A stretch of 64,000 bases of DNA from AC-32 sp963766375 (lineage in GTDB: Bacteria > Actinomycetota > Thermoleophilia > Gaiellales > Gaiellaceae): assembly GCA_963766375.1 (NCBI GenBank), contig CAVXZG010000004.1, positions 1-64,000 of the forward strand, read 5' to 3'. The notes beneath the pieces are model-generated. The model ran no database searches. It was given only the letters and a program-made list of their open reading frames with translations, and had not been told where the DNA came from. Made by a program: the position numbers and the translations under genes. This document shows positions 28,217-36,425 of the stretch, one piece after another (position 1 is the first letter of the stretch; each line of letters begins with the position of its first letter).

Positions 28217-28349
28217 GGGAGGCTCACCGCGCCAGAAACTGGTGGATCGTCGATTACGGTCGGCGGCTCCTGAAGCGATCGTGCCGCGCTGCCGCCCGCA
28301 AGGAGGGGGCTCACGGGGGAACCAGGGGTTCCTCCGTAAGTGGGCGAGC

Positions 28350-28355
28350 TACATT
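28350..28355 (+). promoter_or_regulatory. -10 box TACATT, leaderless pyk
   Basis: TACATT lies 6 bp before GTG 28362. It decides the pyk start: an in-frame start at 28242 lies upstream of the promoter. Confidence 0.5.
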
Positions 28356-28361
28356 GAGCGG

Positions 28362-29774
28362 GTGCCCGTAGTTCCGCGCAGAACGAAGATCGTCGCCACG
28401 ATCGGGCCCGCTTCGGCCGACCCCGCGATCCTGGCCGAGCTCGCGCGCGCGGGCATGAACGGGGCGCGGCTCAACCTCTCGCACGGCACGCACGACGAGC
28501 ACCGGGAGCGAGCGCGGCTCGTGCGCGCGACCGAGGCCGAGCTCGGGCGGCCGATCGCCCTGATCGCCGATCTGCAGGGGCCCAAGCTGCGGATCGGCGA
28601 CCTCGACACGCCGATCACGCTCGTGAAAGACCAGGAGATCGTGGTCGCCGCGTCCGAGGCGTCCAAGAACGGCGAGCTCCCGGTCAGCCCGGCGGTGATC
28701 AGCGAGGTCCTGCAGCCCGGCCACGAGGTGCTGATCGACGACGGCCTCGTTCGTCTCCGCGTCGACGCCGTCGAGCACGGCCGCGCGCAGACGACCGTGC
28801 TCGTCGGCGGGGTCGTCTCGGCGCACAAGGGAGTGAATCTGCCCGGCGTGCCGATCCCGATTCCCTCGCTCACCCGCAAGGACCTGGACGACCTCGAGTT
28901 CGTGCTCGGGCTGGGGGTGGACTTCGTCGCGCTCTCGTTCGTCCGCTCGGCGGCGGACGTGCGGGACCTCCGCGCGCTGATCGAGCACGCGGGCTCGCCC
29001 GCGCACGTGATCGCGAAGATCGAGAAGTCGGAGGCCGTGGACTCGCTCGAGTCGATCCTCGCTGAGTCCGATGCGGTCATGGTCGCCCGAGGCGACCTCG
29101 GAGTCGAGATCGGTCCCGCGCTGGTGCCGCTCGTGCAGAAGCGGATCATCATCGCGGCCCTGGAGCGCGGGAAGCCGGTGATCACGGCGACGCAGATGCT
29201 CGAGTCGATGATTCACCAGGCCGAGCCGACGAGAGCCGAGGCGAGCGACGTCGCGAACGCGATCCTCGACGGTAGCTCCGCGCTGATGCTCTCGGGCGAG
29301 ACCGCAGCCGGCGAGTATCCCGTCGAGTCCGTCGCCTACATGGACCGGATCGCTCAGGCGATCGAGCCCAGCCTCGGCTACCGCCACCAGCTCCCGGAGG
29401 CGAGCGAGGAGCCGACCGTCGGGCAGGCGATGTCCAACGCAGCCTGCGACCTCGCCGAGGCGTTGGGCGCGAAAGCGATCCTCGTGCCGACCTACTCGGG
29501 CCGGACGGCGTCGGCCGTGGCTCGGCTGCGGCCCCGGCGGCCGATCATCGCGCTCACGCACCACGATTCCGCCATGCGGCAGATGGCGCTGGAGTGGGGG
29601 GTCTCGCCGTTCCTGATCCCGGAGTGCGACGACGTGGACGCGCTGCTGGACCAGTCGCTCAAGGCCGCCCGCGATAGCGGGCTCGTCGACGAGGGCGACC
29701 GGGTCGTGATCACGGCCGGAACGGCGGTAAACCAGCCCGGCACCACCAACCTGATCAAGGTTGACGTGGTCTAA
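28362..29774 (+). CDS. pyk: Pyruvate kinase
   Basis: Makes pyruvate and ATP from phosphoenolpyruvate. 470 residues: RRTKIVATIGPASADPAILAE (residues 5-25), GARLNLSHGTHDEH, IADLQGPKLRIG, the B domain, IAKIEKSEAV (catalytic Lys), VMVARGDLGVEIG, ITATQMLESMI with MLSGETAAGEYP, and a full C-terminal regulatory domain. GTG start chosen from the TACATT box. Follows eno, so two late glycolytic steps sit side by side under separate promoters. Confidence 0.95.
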   Translation: MPVVPRRTKIVATIGPASADPAILAELARAGMNGARLNLSHGTHDEHRERARLVRATEAELGRPIALIADLQGPKLRIGDLDTPITLVKDQEIVVAASEASKNGELPVSPAVISEVLQPGHEVLIDDGLVRLRVDAVEHGRAQTTVLVGGVVSAHKGVNLPGVPIPIPSLTRKDLDDLEFVLGLGVDFVALSFVRSAADVRDLRALIEHAGSPAHVIAKIEKSEAVDSLESILAESDAVMVARGDLGVEIGPALVPLVQKRIIIAALERGKPVITATQMLESMIHQAEPTRAEASDVANAILDGSSALMLSGETAAGEYPVESVAYMDRIAQAIEPSLGYRHQLPEASEEPTVGQAMSNAACDLAEALGAKAILVPTYSGRTASAVARLRPRRPIIALTHHDSAMRQMALEWGVSPFLIPECDDVDALLDQSLKAARDSGLVDEGDRVVITAGTAVNQPGTTNLIKVDVV

Positions 29775-29789
29775 GAGCCGGGGGTAGGC

Positions 29790-29795
29790 CATACT
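29790..29795 (+). promoter_or_regulatory. -10-like box CATACT
   Basis: CATACT, one mismatch from TATACT, 7 bp before GTG 29803. Confidence 0.35.
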
Positions 29796-29802
29796 GCGCG
29801 CG

Positions 29803-30294
29803 GTGCAGTCGCAGGATCCCTTCCCTCCGCCTGAGGCGGACGAGCCTTACTTCGAGCCTGACGAGGACGCGTTCGTTCGTCCGGCGACCGGGTTCTGGGC
29901 GCTCGGTAGCCGGCTGACCTGGGTTTCTGCGCTCGTGCTGACGATCGCGCCCTTCACGGGCTGGTACGCGGGGCCTGACACGACCGGGCCGACGCTTGCG
30001 GTGATCGGGTGGCACACGGGGGTGCTCGGCAAGCTCGTGTTCTTCATCGGCCTCGCGCTGCTCGCGCTGGTGATCCTGGGCGAACTCGGCTTCGAGCTGC
30101 CGCCCACGATCCCGGAGAGCCTGGTCGTGATCGCGCTCGGCTCACTCGCGACGATCTTCGTCCTGATCCGGTTGATCTCGATTCCCGACTCGATTCCGCC
30201 GCCCGCCGGCCGCGGGATCGGCATCTGGATCAGCCTGCTTGCGGCTCTCGCCGTAATCGTGGCGGGCTTGCTGCGAGCTTCAGAAGAACTATAG
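29803..30294 (+). CDS. Predicted four-helix membrane protein
   Basis: 163 residues. Acidic/proline-rich cytoplasmic start (residues 1-28), then helices near 38-53 (LTWVSALVLTIAPFTGW), 72-92 (LGKLVFFIGLALLALVILG), 105-122 (LVVIALGSLATIFVLIRLI) and 140-158 (IWISLLAALAVIVAGLL). No family recognised. GTG start from CATACT box. The 3' end overlaps the convergent PAP2 gene by 65 bp. Confidence 0.65.
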   Translation: MQSQDPFPPPEADEPYFEPDEDAFVRPATGFWALGSRLTWVSALVLTIAPFTGWYAGPDTTGPTLAVIGWHTGVLGKLVFFIGLALLALVILGELGFELPPTIPESLVVIALGSLATIFVLIRLISIPDSIPPPAGRGIGIWISLLAALAVIVAGLLRASEEL

Positions 30295-30766
30295 AAACCA
30301 GCACGCCGAGAACGGCGCCGCCGAGTACGTCGAGCGGCCAGTGCACGCCGACGTAGACGCGCGACCAGGCGATCGCCGCCGCAAGCACGAAGGCGGGAAC
30401 GCGCAGCCGCGGCGAGGCCCACGCGAGCACCGCCGCGCAGGCGAATGCGCTCGATGCGTGGCCGGACGGGAAGGCGCCGGTATGCGGGACGGCCACAAGC
30501 GCCTTCGGCTCCGGGTAGACGAGCGGCGGGCGGTCGCGACCGATCGCCTGCCGCAGCGCGAGGGACAAGCCATCGGCCACGAAGTCGGAGGCGAGTACTA
30601 GGACGAGGAGCCAGGGCCGGCGCCAGATCACCGCTAGGACGGCGCCCACCACGACGAAGACGAGCCCCTCGGTGCCGATCCTCGAGAGGTCGACGAACAG
30701 CCAGTTCAGCCAGCCGACCCGGTGCTGGACGACCCAGCGCTCCAGGTGTCGGTCGAGCGCGATCAG
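30230..30766 (-). CDS. PAP2-family membrane phosphatase
   Basis: Acts on lipid pyrophosphates or phosphatidic-acid-like substrates in the membrane. The three family motifs are present: RQAIGRDRPP (KxxxxxxRP type), PSGHASSAFA (SGH) and SRVYVGVHWPLDVLGG (SRxxxxxHxxxD). The first ordinary start, GTG 30652, would give 140 residues, but the frame upstream reads as a normal PAP2 N-terminus (LIALDRHLERWVVQHRVGW). The coordinates use a possible CTG start at 30766 overlapping the stop of the regulator gene; an indel hiding the true start is equally possible. Confidence 0.8.
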   Translation of the reverse strand: MIALDRHLERWVVQHRVGWLNWLFVDLSRIGTEGLVFVVVGAVLAVIWRRPWLLVLVLASDFVADGLSLALRQAIGRDRPPLVYPEPKALVAVPHTGAFPSGHASSAFACAAVLAWASPRLRVPAFVLAAAIAWSRVYVGVHWPLDVLGGAVLGVLVSIVLLKLAASPPRLRREPQAG

Positions 30767-31350
30767 GTCGGTAGCAGCTGCTTGGTCTGGTCGATCAGCT
30801 CCTGCGGGTTGAACGGCTTTCCGATGAAGGCCTGGGCGCCGCGCGAGGTCGCCTCTTCGGCCGCCTGCTCATCGACCTTGCCGCTGAACATGATCACCGG
30901 GATCGCGCCGACCCCGTGCCGCTCCTGAACCCGGCGCAGCATCTCCCAGCCGTCCACCTCGGGCATCATCACGTCGAGGAGCACCAGGTCGGGAGTGGAC
31001 TCGTCGAGTACGCCGAGCCCCTCGTCCGCGCTCCCGGCTTCCTTGACCGAGTAGCCCTCCATCTCGAGATTGACGCGGACGTATTCGCGGAGCTTCGGGT
31101 CGTCGTCCACGATCAGGATCGTCGGCCCGCTGCCGCCGCTTGGCCCGGAACGCTCGAGGAAGTTGTCGAGATCGCCGCGCCGGTAGCGCCGGTGGCCGCC
31201 CGGGGTGTAGAAGGCCGGCACGCGGCCCTGGTCTGACCACTTGCGAATCGTGCTCTGGGCCACCCCGAGATACTTCGCGGCCCGGCCGAGAGTGAGCCAG
31301 TCCGGCTCGCCGGAGGGGGCCAGGCGAGTTGAAGAGACGTCACGCACCAT
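30763..31350 (-). CDS. Regulator with N-terminal MerR/excisionase-type HTH fused to a receiver domain
   Basis: 195 residues. An HTH_17-type DNA-binding domain (about residues 17-66: LTLGRAAKYLGVAQSTIRKW, then RVPAFYTPGGHRRYRRGDL) precedes a CheY-like receiver (about 77-194: ILIVDDDPKLREYVRVNLEM, LVLLDVMMPEVDGWEML with the phospho-Asp, VIMFSG, FIGKPF with the conserved Lys). Usual response regulators carry the receiver first, so the order here is reversed. No histidine kinase lies beside it. Start ATG 31350 from a TAGGTT box 8 bp upstream. Confidence 0.85.
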   Translation of the reverse strand: MVRDVSSTRLAPSGEPDWLTLGRAAKYLGVAQSTIRKWSDQGRVPAFYTPGGHRRYRRGDLDNFLERSGPSGGSGPTILIVDDDPKLREYVRVNLEMEGYSVKEAGSADEGLGVLDESTPDLVLLDVMMPEVDGWEMLRRVQERHGVGAIPVIMFSGKVDEQAAEEATSRGAQAFIGKPFNPQELIDQTKQLLPT

Positions 31351-31358
31351 CCGGGCCG

Positions 31359-31364
31359 AACCTA
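31359..31364 (-). promoter_or_regulatory. -10 box TAGGTT, leaderless
   Basis: On the minus strand TAGGTT is 8 bp before ATG 31350. Confidence 0.5.
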
Positions 31365-31396
31365 CCCAAAGCTTTTGTTTTCTAACCTCGCCCCGT

Positions 31397-31603
31397 TCAG
31401 GGCGTGGTCACCGTGACGGTGGAGGACTCCGGGAGAAGGGTGATGGTTCGCTCCTTGGTCGTAGTCGAGCCGGGCTGCGGGGGGTCGTTCAGCGCTTCAC
31501 CGAGAGCGACTCCGATCGCGAAGACGAGCGCGAGGACGAGGGCCCAGACGACAATCCTGCGCCTGCTCGAGCTGTGCCTGCGACGGCGGTCCGGACGGCT
31601 CAC
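31397..31603 (-). CDS. Small single-pass membrane protein
   Basis: 68 residues from GTG 31603: a very basic start (SRPDRRRRHSSSRRR), one membrane helix (IVVWALVLALVFAIGVALG) and a Thr/Ser-rich extracytoplasmic tail (TITLLPESSTVTVTTP). The start overlaps the stop of the upstream gene by 4 bp (GTGA), which supports translation. Confidence 0.6.
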   Translation of the reverse strand: MSRPDRRRRHSSSRRRIVVWALVLALVFAIGVALGEALNDPPQPGSTTTKERTITLLPESSTVTVTTP

Positions 31604-31914
31604 GGCCGGTAGTCGTTCGCGCCGCGGGAGTAGAGATAAAAGGCGGCCTCCTGCACCGTCGTGAGCCGCGTCGGCCAGCCGGGACTGGGCTCGCGCTCTG
31701 CGAGGGCCTCCTGCGCCCAGCGGTCGGCGTCGGCGTAGGCGGCCGCCAGCTCGTCCAGCGTGAAGGTCTGGCCTACTCGTCGGCGCAGCTCCTCGAGGAC
31801 GACGTCTACTTCCTCGAGCAGACGCTCGTAGCGTGCGCGGTCGTCCGCCGCGGCCTGCAGCCGGCGGTGGCCTTCCTGCCACTCGTGGCGCGTGGTCTCG
31901 AGCACCGTCGGCAT
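31600..31914 (-). CDS. Conserved hypothetical helical protein
   Basis: 104 residues, mainly helical and charged: TRHEWQEGHRRLQAAADDRA and YERLLEEVDVVLEELRRRVG look like a coiled coil, followed by TFTLDELAAAYADADRWAQ and a C-terminal VQEAAFYLYSRGANDYRP. No family assigned. It sits in the ftsB-DUF501 group with 11 bp to DUF501 and a 4-bp overlap to the next gene, so it is probably co-transcribed. Confidence 0.6.
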   Translation of the reverse strand: MPTVLETTRHEWQEGHRRLQAAADDRARYERLLEEVDVVLEELRRRVGQTFTLDELAAAYADADRWAQEALAEREPSPGWPTRLTTVQEAAFYLYSRGANDYRP

Positions 31915-31925
31915 CGGGGTCGATG

Positions 31926-32387
31926 CTACTGCTGCTCGTAGCAGCAGCGCGAGGGCCAAAGGGGCTCGACCTCGGCCAGGATCCGCTCCCCGAGCTCGTA
32001 GCCCGGACGCGCAAGGGCAAAGGCTGCGTGGGCGTGCAGGCACTTGAGCCCGCCGGTGCGCGTCTGGCCGCCGATCCCGCTCGGCAGCTCGGGCCGCAGG
32101 CGGCGCTGCTCCTCGTGCCCGCGCTCGGCGCTTTCCCGCAGCTCCGGGTCCCCGCGGGCGAGACGGCTCCAGCGCTCGACTCCGCCGGCGGCCTCGAGCC
32201 TCGAAATCGCGGCCACGAGGTGGCGGCAGGTGACGTAGTAGGTCGTCGGGAACGGCTCGCCCGAATCGTCGAACGCGGCCTGCTCGGTTACGGCCGGGCG
32301 GCCGAACGGGCAGCGCACGACGACGCGCCGGAACGCGCGAGGCGGCCGGCCGATCTGACGCTCGACGATTGCGCGGTCATCGTCCAC
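31926..32387 (-). CDS. DUF501 family protein
   Basis: 153 residues from GTG 32387. Shows the DUF501 features: QIGRPPRAFRRVVVRCPFGRP, DSGEPFPTTYYVTCRHLVAA, LEAAGGVERWSRLARGDPEL and GGLKCLHAHAAFALARPG, with conserved Cys and His that may bind metal. In Actinomycetota this family lies next to ftsB/divIC and eno, as here. Function unknown. Confidence 0.85.
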   Translation of the reverse strand: MDDDRAIVERQIGRPPRAFRRVVVRCPFGRPAVTEQAAFDDSGEPFPTTYYVTCRHLVAAISRLEAAGGVERWSRLARGDPELRESAERGHEEQRRLRPELPSGIGGQTRTGGLKCLHAHAAFALARPGYELGERILAEVEPLWPSRCCYEQQ

Positions 32388-32715
32388 CGCCGTCGATCGT
32401 AGCCTTGCCCCGTAGCCACGCGGGGACACCCTTGACGATGAAGAGCCGCTCGCCCGGGCGCACGAGCCCGAGGCGCCGCGCCTGCCGGGTCAGGGCCTCC
32501 GAGCTCGTGGACTCGGCAAGCCGGTGCTGGAGCGCGCGACGCTGGGTCTTGAGCGTCTGCACCTCGGTCGCTCGCCGGGCCAGGTCGTGCTTCGCGTTCA
32601 GGTAGCTCCGCAGCGGGCGCGCGTAGAGCAGCCCGAGCAGCACGATCGCGCCGACCGCGAGCCAGCGCAGAACGAAACGGGAGCGCGGGGGCTTCTTGCG
32701 TTCGCGTTTGGCCAC
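32377..32715 (-). CDS. ftsB: FtsB/DivIC-like septum formation initiator
   Basis: 112 residues: basic cytoplasmic start, one membrane helix (VLRWLAVGAIVLLGLLYA, about residues 15-32), a coiled coil (YLNAKHDLARRATEVQTLKT) and the family ending EALTRQARRLGLVRPGERLF. It bridges FtsL and FtsQ homologues in the division complex. GTG start. Overlaps DUF501 by 11 bp. Confidence 0.85.
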   Translation of the reverse strand: MAKRERKKPPRSRFVLRWLAVGAIVLLGLLYARPLRSYLNAKHDLARRATEVQTLKTQRRALQHRLAESTSSEALTRQARRLGLVRPGERLFIVKGVPAWLRGKATIDGGGR

Positions 32716-32755
32716 GCGGCCGGGTTCGTCGCCTCGCTCCCCGCTCCTCTAGCGG

Positions 32756-32983
32756 CTAGAGGCCGAACAGGCGCTGGATCTGGTTCCAGATCACGAGCGC
32801 AAGACCGATGCTGGTCGCGATCACGGCTGTCAACGCGAGCCAGAAGCGCAACCGCGCGAGGTTCCTTTCGTAGGCTCGCTCCTCCCGGACGCGCCGCTTC
32901 ACCCGCTGGCGCCGGTAGTTCCGCTGCACCGCTATCGGGTCGAGCAACTCCTCCTCGACCTGCTTCCGCTCCGGCAGGGCCAT
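32756..32983 (-). CDS. Small membrane protein upstream of ftsB
   Basis: 75 residues: a highly charged N-terminal helix (YRRQRVKRRVREERAYERN) followed by one membrane helix near the C-terminus (FWLALTAVIATSIGLALVIW). Leaderless start from TAGACT. A short CTCTAG-CCG-CTAGAG palindrome separates it from ftsB. Unknown; a link to division is only positional. Confidence 0.6.
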   Translation of the reverse strand: MALPERKQVEEELLDPIAVQRNYRRQRVKRRVREERAYERNLARLRFWLALTAVIATSIGLALVIWNQIQRLFGL

Positions 32984-32989
32984 ACCGGG

Positions 32990-32995
32990 AGTCTA
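32990..32995 (-). promoter_or_regulatory. -10 box TAGACT, leaderless
   Basis: On the minus strand TAGACT is 6 bp before ATG 32983. Confidence 0.5.
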
Positions 32996-33052
32996 GAGGG
33001 CCTGTGGCCCGGCGGGCCCGGTGTCGCCATACTTGCGCCGAAGGGGGCAAAT

Positions 33053-35711
33053 ATGGCCGTGGTCAGGGACACCAGCGGAGCCGCCGGGCCTCGACCAGGC
33101 GCTCGCCGAGATCGTGGAACGGGCCGCCGAGGTGACGGAGGCGGACTTGGTCGTGGCCAGGCTCGGCGACGACGCGGGCGGGCTGACTGCACGCGCTGTA
33201 CACGCGTCCTCGCCGGCGTTGCAGGCGGAGCTCGAGGGCTCTCGGATCAGCGCCGGCTCGGTGCCCGTCGGGGAGCACGACGAGCTTCTTCAGCTTCCAC
33301 GGCCGCTGCGGCGCGTGGCGGAACAGCTTGGCGCGATGGCTGTGCTCCAGCTACCCGTGCGCGCAGGGCAAGTCGTCGTCGGCTCGCTCGAGCTGATGCG
33401 CCGGCGCGGAGCCTTCGACGAGCGTGAACGCGTCCTGGCGCGCACGGCGGCCGAGCAGGTCGCGCTCGCTCGGCGAGCCTACGGCGATGGTGGCGGCACG
33501 AACCGGGTCGCGCCCGACCTGCTCGAGCTCGCCGGCGACGCGCTGGCCGCCGGCTCCGACGAGACCCGGGCGGCCGACCAGGTGGCGGTTCTCGCTGCGG
33601 AGGCAACCGGAGCCAAGGCGTGCCTCGTCTGGCGCTACGAGCCGGACGGGCCGGTGCTGGCCGCTCTGGCCGGTCCTGCGGGAACAGCCGCGCCGACGGT
33701 TGCGCTCGAGGCCGTGCTGCGCGCGCAGGCCTCGGCCGAGCCAATCGCGCTCGAAGAGCCTGCCGCGGACGGCAGCACCCTGGCGACCCTTCAACTCGGC
33801 CAGCCGCCGCTCGGTGCACTCCAGCTCGCGTTCGGCACGGAGCCGGACGTTCCGATGCTCGCGCGGCTCGGAACCTTCGCCGTTCGCGCGGCGCACGCGC
33901 TGCGAGCAAGCGAGCGCAGACGGACGCTCGCCGTCGAGCTCGAGCGCACGCGGGCGTTGCTGACCATCATCGGCCAGGCGATCGCTCAACTCTCGCTGGC
34001 GCACACGCTCGAGACCGCCGTCGAACGCGTCTGCGAGCTGCTCGGCTCCGAACGGGTGGCCGTCTACCTCGTGGAGGGGGCAGACGAGAGGCGACTCGAG
34101 CCCGCAGCCTCCCGCGGTCTAGCCGGCCCGCACGTGCGCGCCGGCGAGCGGCTGCTGGAGCTGGCGCTGGGCCCCGCCAGGGGGCGCGGACTCGTGTTCG
34201 TCCCCGACACCGCTGAGGACGAGCGGCTGCGCGGCGTGCACGATGTCCTGCAGGAGGTCGGGCTCGAGGCGGCGATAGGGGTGCCCCTGCGGGTGCGCGA
34301 GGAGCTGATCGGCCTGCTCGCCGTCTACCCCGAGCGCGGCTGGGAGCTGACCGAGAACGAGGAGTCACTCCTGCGTGCGCTCGCCGCCCAGCTCGCGGTC
34401 GCGGTGCAGAACGCGAGCCTGCACGAGGAGACGAAGCGGCTAGGTGCCGAGCGCACGGAGGCACTCGAGGCCGAGCGCGACGCCTCCAAGCGGCTGCGCG
34501 CGCTGTACGAGATCTCGCGCTCCTTCACGGAGAGCCTGTCCCTCGACGCGACGCTGGAGGCGATCACCCGGACGATCGTCGAGTCGCTCGGCGTGGACGC
34601 GGCGGCGCTGCGCATGCCCGACGAGCGCGGCACCGCGCTCGTCCCCGTCGCGGTTCACGTGCGGGAGGAGCGGCTGACGGAACCGCTCGAGACGATCCTC
34701 TCGCTGCCGCAGCCGCTCTCCCCGGTTCGGCCGAGCGTGTTCCGCAGCGGAGAGGCGCTCGTGCTCGACGCGGAGAGCGCCGCGGCGCTCGGCCCGGCGC
34801 ACGAGCCGCTGATCCCCTTCCTCGAAAAAGGCTCGTCGGTCGCCGTGATCCCACTCTCGACGCAGGTTGAGATCCTCGGAACTCTGACGCTGCTGTCGCT
34901 CGACTCGGACAACCCGATCGCCGGGAACATGCTCGAGGCTGCCATCTCGATCGCAGGGCAGGCGGCGCTGGCGCTCGACAACGCGCGGCTCTACCAGCAG
35001 CAGAAGCGCTTTGCGGACACGATGCAGCGCTCGCTCCTCCCGCGCACGCGGCCGCAGCTCGAGGAGCTCGAGATCGGCGACGTCTACGACCCTTCGGCGC
35101 GCGTGGATGTCGGCGGAGACGTCTACGACTACCTCGAGCTGGCGGACGGGCGGCTTGCTGTCGTCCTCGGGGACGTCACGGGACACGGGATCGATGCGAC
35201 GGCCGACATGGCAATGGCGAAGTTCGTCTTCCGCTCGCTTGCGCGGGAGCACCCCGAGCCCGGCGACTTCCTCTCCGCCGCCAACGAGATCGTGCTCGAG
35301 GAGATCGGCGCCGGGAAGTTCATCACGCTGCTCTACCTGACCGTGGACGGTCGAGCAGGCGAGCTTGCCTGCGCGAGCGCCGGGCACCCGCCGCCGAGGC
35401 TGCTGAGGGCGGGCGGGAAGCCGGAGCCACTGGCGGTCAGGGGTCTTGCGCTCGGGATCGACGGCGGCCAGCGCTACGAGGAGGCGCATGTGCGGCTCGA
35501 GCCCGGGGACGCGATCGTGCTCTACACCGACGGCCTGCTCGAGGCGCGGCGCGACGGCGAGCTCTACGGCGAGCAGCGGCTCGACGCGGCCCTGACGGCC
35601 AACGCGCACCTCCCCGCCCAGGAGCTCGCGAACACGCTGCTGGCCGACTGCAAGGCGTTCGGCGGCGAGCTCGGCGACGACTGCGCGATCGTGGTCATCA
35701 AACGCAAGTGA
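33053..35711 (+). CDS. Four-GAF PP2C/RsbU-type serine phosphatase, one-base frameshift near start
   Basis: A soluble regulatory phosphatase of about 885 residues. Four GAF-like sensor modules occupy roughly residues 10-150, 155-300, 310-470 and 490-660, joined by coiled-coil linkers (LHEETKRLGAERTEALEAER). A SpoIIE-like PP2C domain follows: KRFADTMQRSLLPRTRP, DVGGDVYDYLEL, VVLGDVTGHGIDA, and LGDDCAIVVIKRK with the metal Asp residues. It probably dephosphorylates an anti-anti-sigma factor; none lies in this window. Start: ATG 33053 after AAGGGGG, giving MAVVRDTSGAAG, needs one inserted C near 33097 to be removed (3n+1). A GTG at 33021 is in the main frame but precedes the CATACT promoter box. 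Confidence 0.85.
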
Positions 35712-36412
35712 TCGACCTGAACCGGCGCGACGGCCGGATGCTGCGAATCGGCCACCGCGGTGCGGCGGCGCTCGCGCCCGAGAATACGATCGAGTCGCTG
35801 CGGCTGGCGCTCGAGCTCGGCTGCGATCTCGTCGAGTTCGACGTGCACGACCTGGAGGGAGTACTCGTGCTCGTTCACGACCATCCGGCCGGCCCGGCGT
35901 CCGGGCTGCCCACGCTGGACGAGGCGCTTGCCTTCCTCGCCGCCACCGAGGCAGGCGCGCACCTAGACCTGAAGGCGGTGGGAGCTGAGGAGGCGGTCGC
36001 GGAGGCGCTGCGGCGCCACGGCCTCGTCGAGCGCACCGTCGTCAGCTCGTTCCGGCCCGAGACGCTGCGGGCGCTCGCCGCCGCGGAGCCCGGTGTTCGG
36101 CTGGGCCTGACCTACCCTGAGGACCGGCGCGGCCTGGGGCAGCGGCGGGCGGTCGCGCCGCTCGTCCGCCCGGCACTGGCGGCAATGCGGGCTGCGCTGC
36201 CCTTCCGGCTCTCGCGTCTCCTGGCCGGGGCGGGCGCGAGCGCGGCGATGCTGCACTTCGCGGTCGTCAGCCAGGCCGCCGTCGAGCGCTGCCACTCGCT
36301 CGGTGCACCCGTGCTCGTCTGGACCGTGGACGATCACGCCTGGGTGGCCAGGCTCCAGGCGATGGGCGTGGACGGCGTGATCACGAACAATCCGCACATC
36401 TTCCGCGTCTAG
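35708..36412 (+). CDS. Glycerophosphodiester phosphodiesterase
   Basis: Hydrolyses glycerophosphodiesters to glycerol 3-phosphate. 234 residues with IGHRGAAALAPENTIESLRL (catalytic HRG and E), EFDVHDLEGVLVLVHDH and HLDLKA. The C-terminal part has VLVWTVDDHAWVARLQAMG and GVITNNP, typical of GDPD. The barrel is slightly shorter than the E. coli enzyme. GTG start overlaps the phosphatase stop (GTGA). Confidence 0.9.
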   Translation: MIDLNRRDGRMLRIGHRGAAALAPENTIESLRLALELGCDLVEFDVHDLEGVLVLVHDHPAGPASGLPTLDEALAFLAATEAGAHLDLKAVGAEEAVAEALRRHGLVERTVVSSFRPETLRALAAAEPGVRLGLTYPEDRRGLGQRRAVAPLVRPALAAMRAALPFRLSRLLAGAGASAAMLHFAVVSQAAVERCHSLGAPVLVWTVDDHAWVARLQAMGVDGVITNNPHIFRV

Positions 36413-36415
36413 ACT
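36410..36415 (+). promoter_or_regulatory. -10 box TAGACT
   Basis: TAGACT, sharing the TAG stop of the GDPD gene, lies 10 bp before ATG 36426. Confidence 0.4.
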
Positions 36416-36425
36416 TTCCGCCGGG

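Noticed and set aside
28109..28349. Riboswitch or leader RNA before pyruvate kinase
   Set aside because: Only two short hairpins are visible, no known aptamer core was recognised, and pyk appears leaderless.
28242..28361. 40-codon N-terminal extension of pyruvate kinase
   Set aside because: The extension is not pyruvate-kinase-like and lies upstream of the TACATT box that would start the mRNA at GTG 28362.
28311..29792. 493-codon frame antisense to pyruvate kinase
   Set aside because: A shadow of pyk; composition is Arg/His/Asp-rich with no recognisable domain.
33021..33052. Upstream GTG start of the GAF-PP2C phosphatase
   Set aside because: The stretch contains the CATACT box and the AAGGGGG ribosome site, so it is promoter and leader rather than coding.
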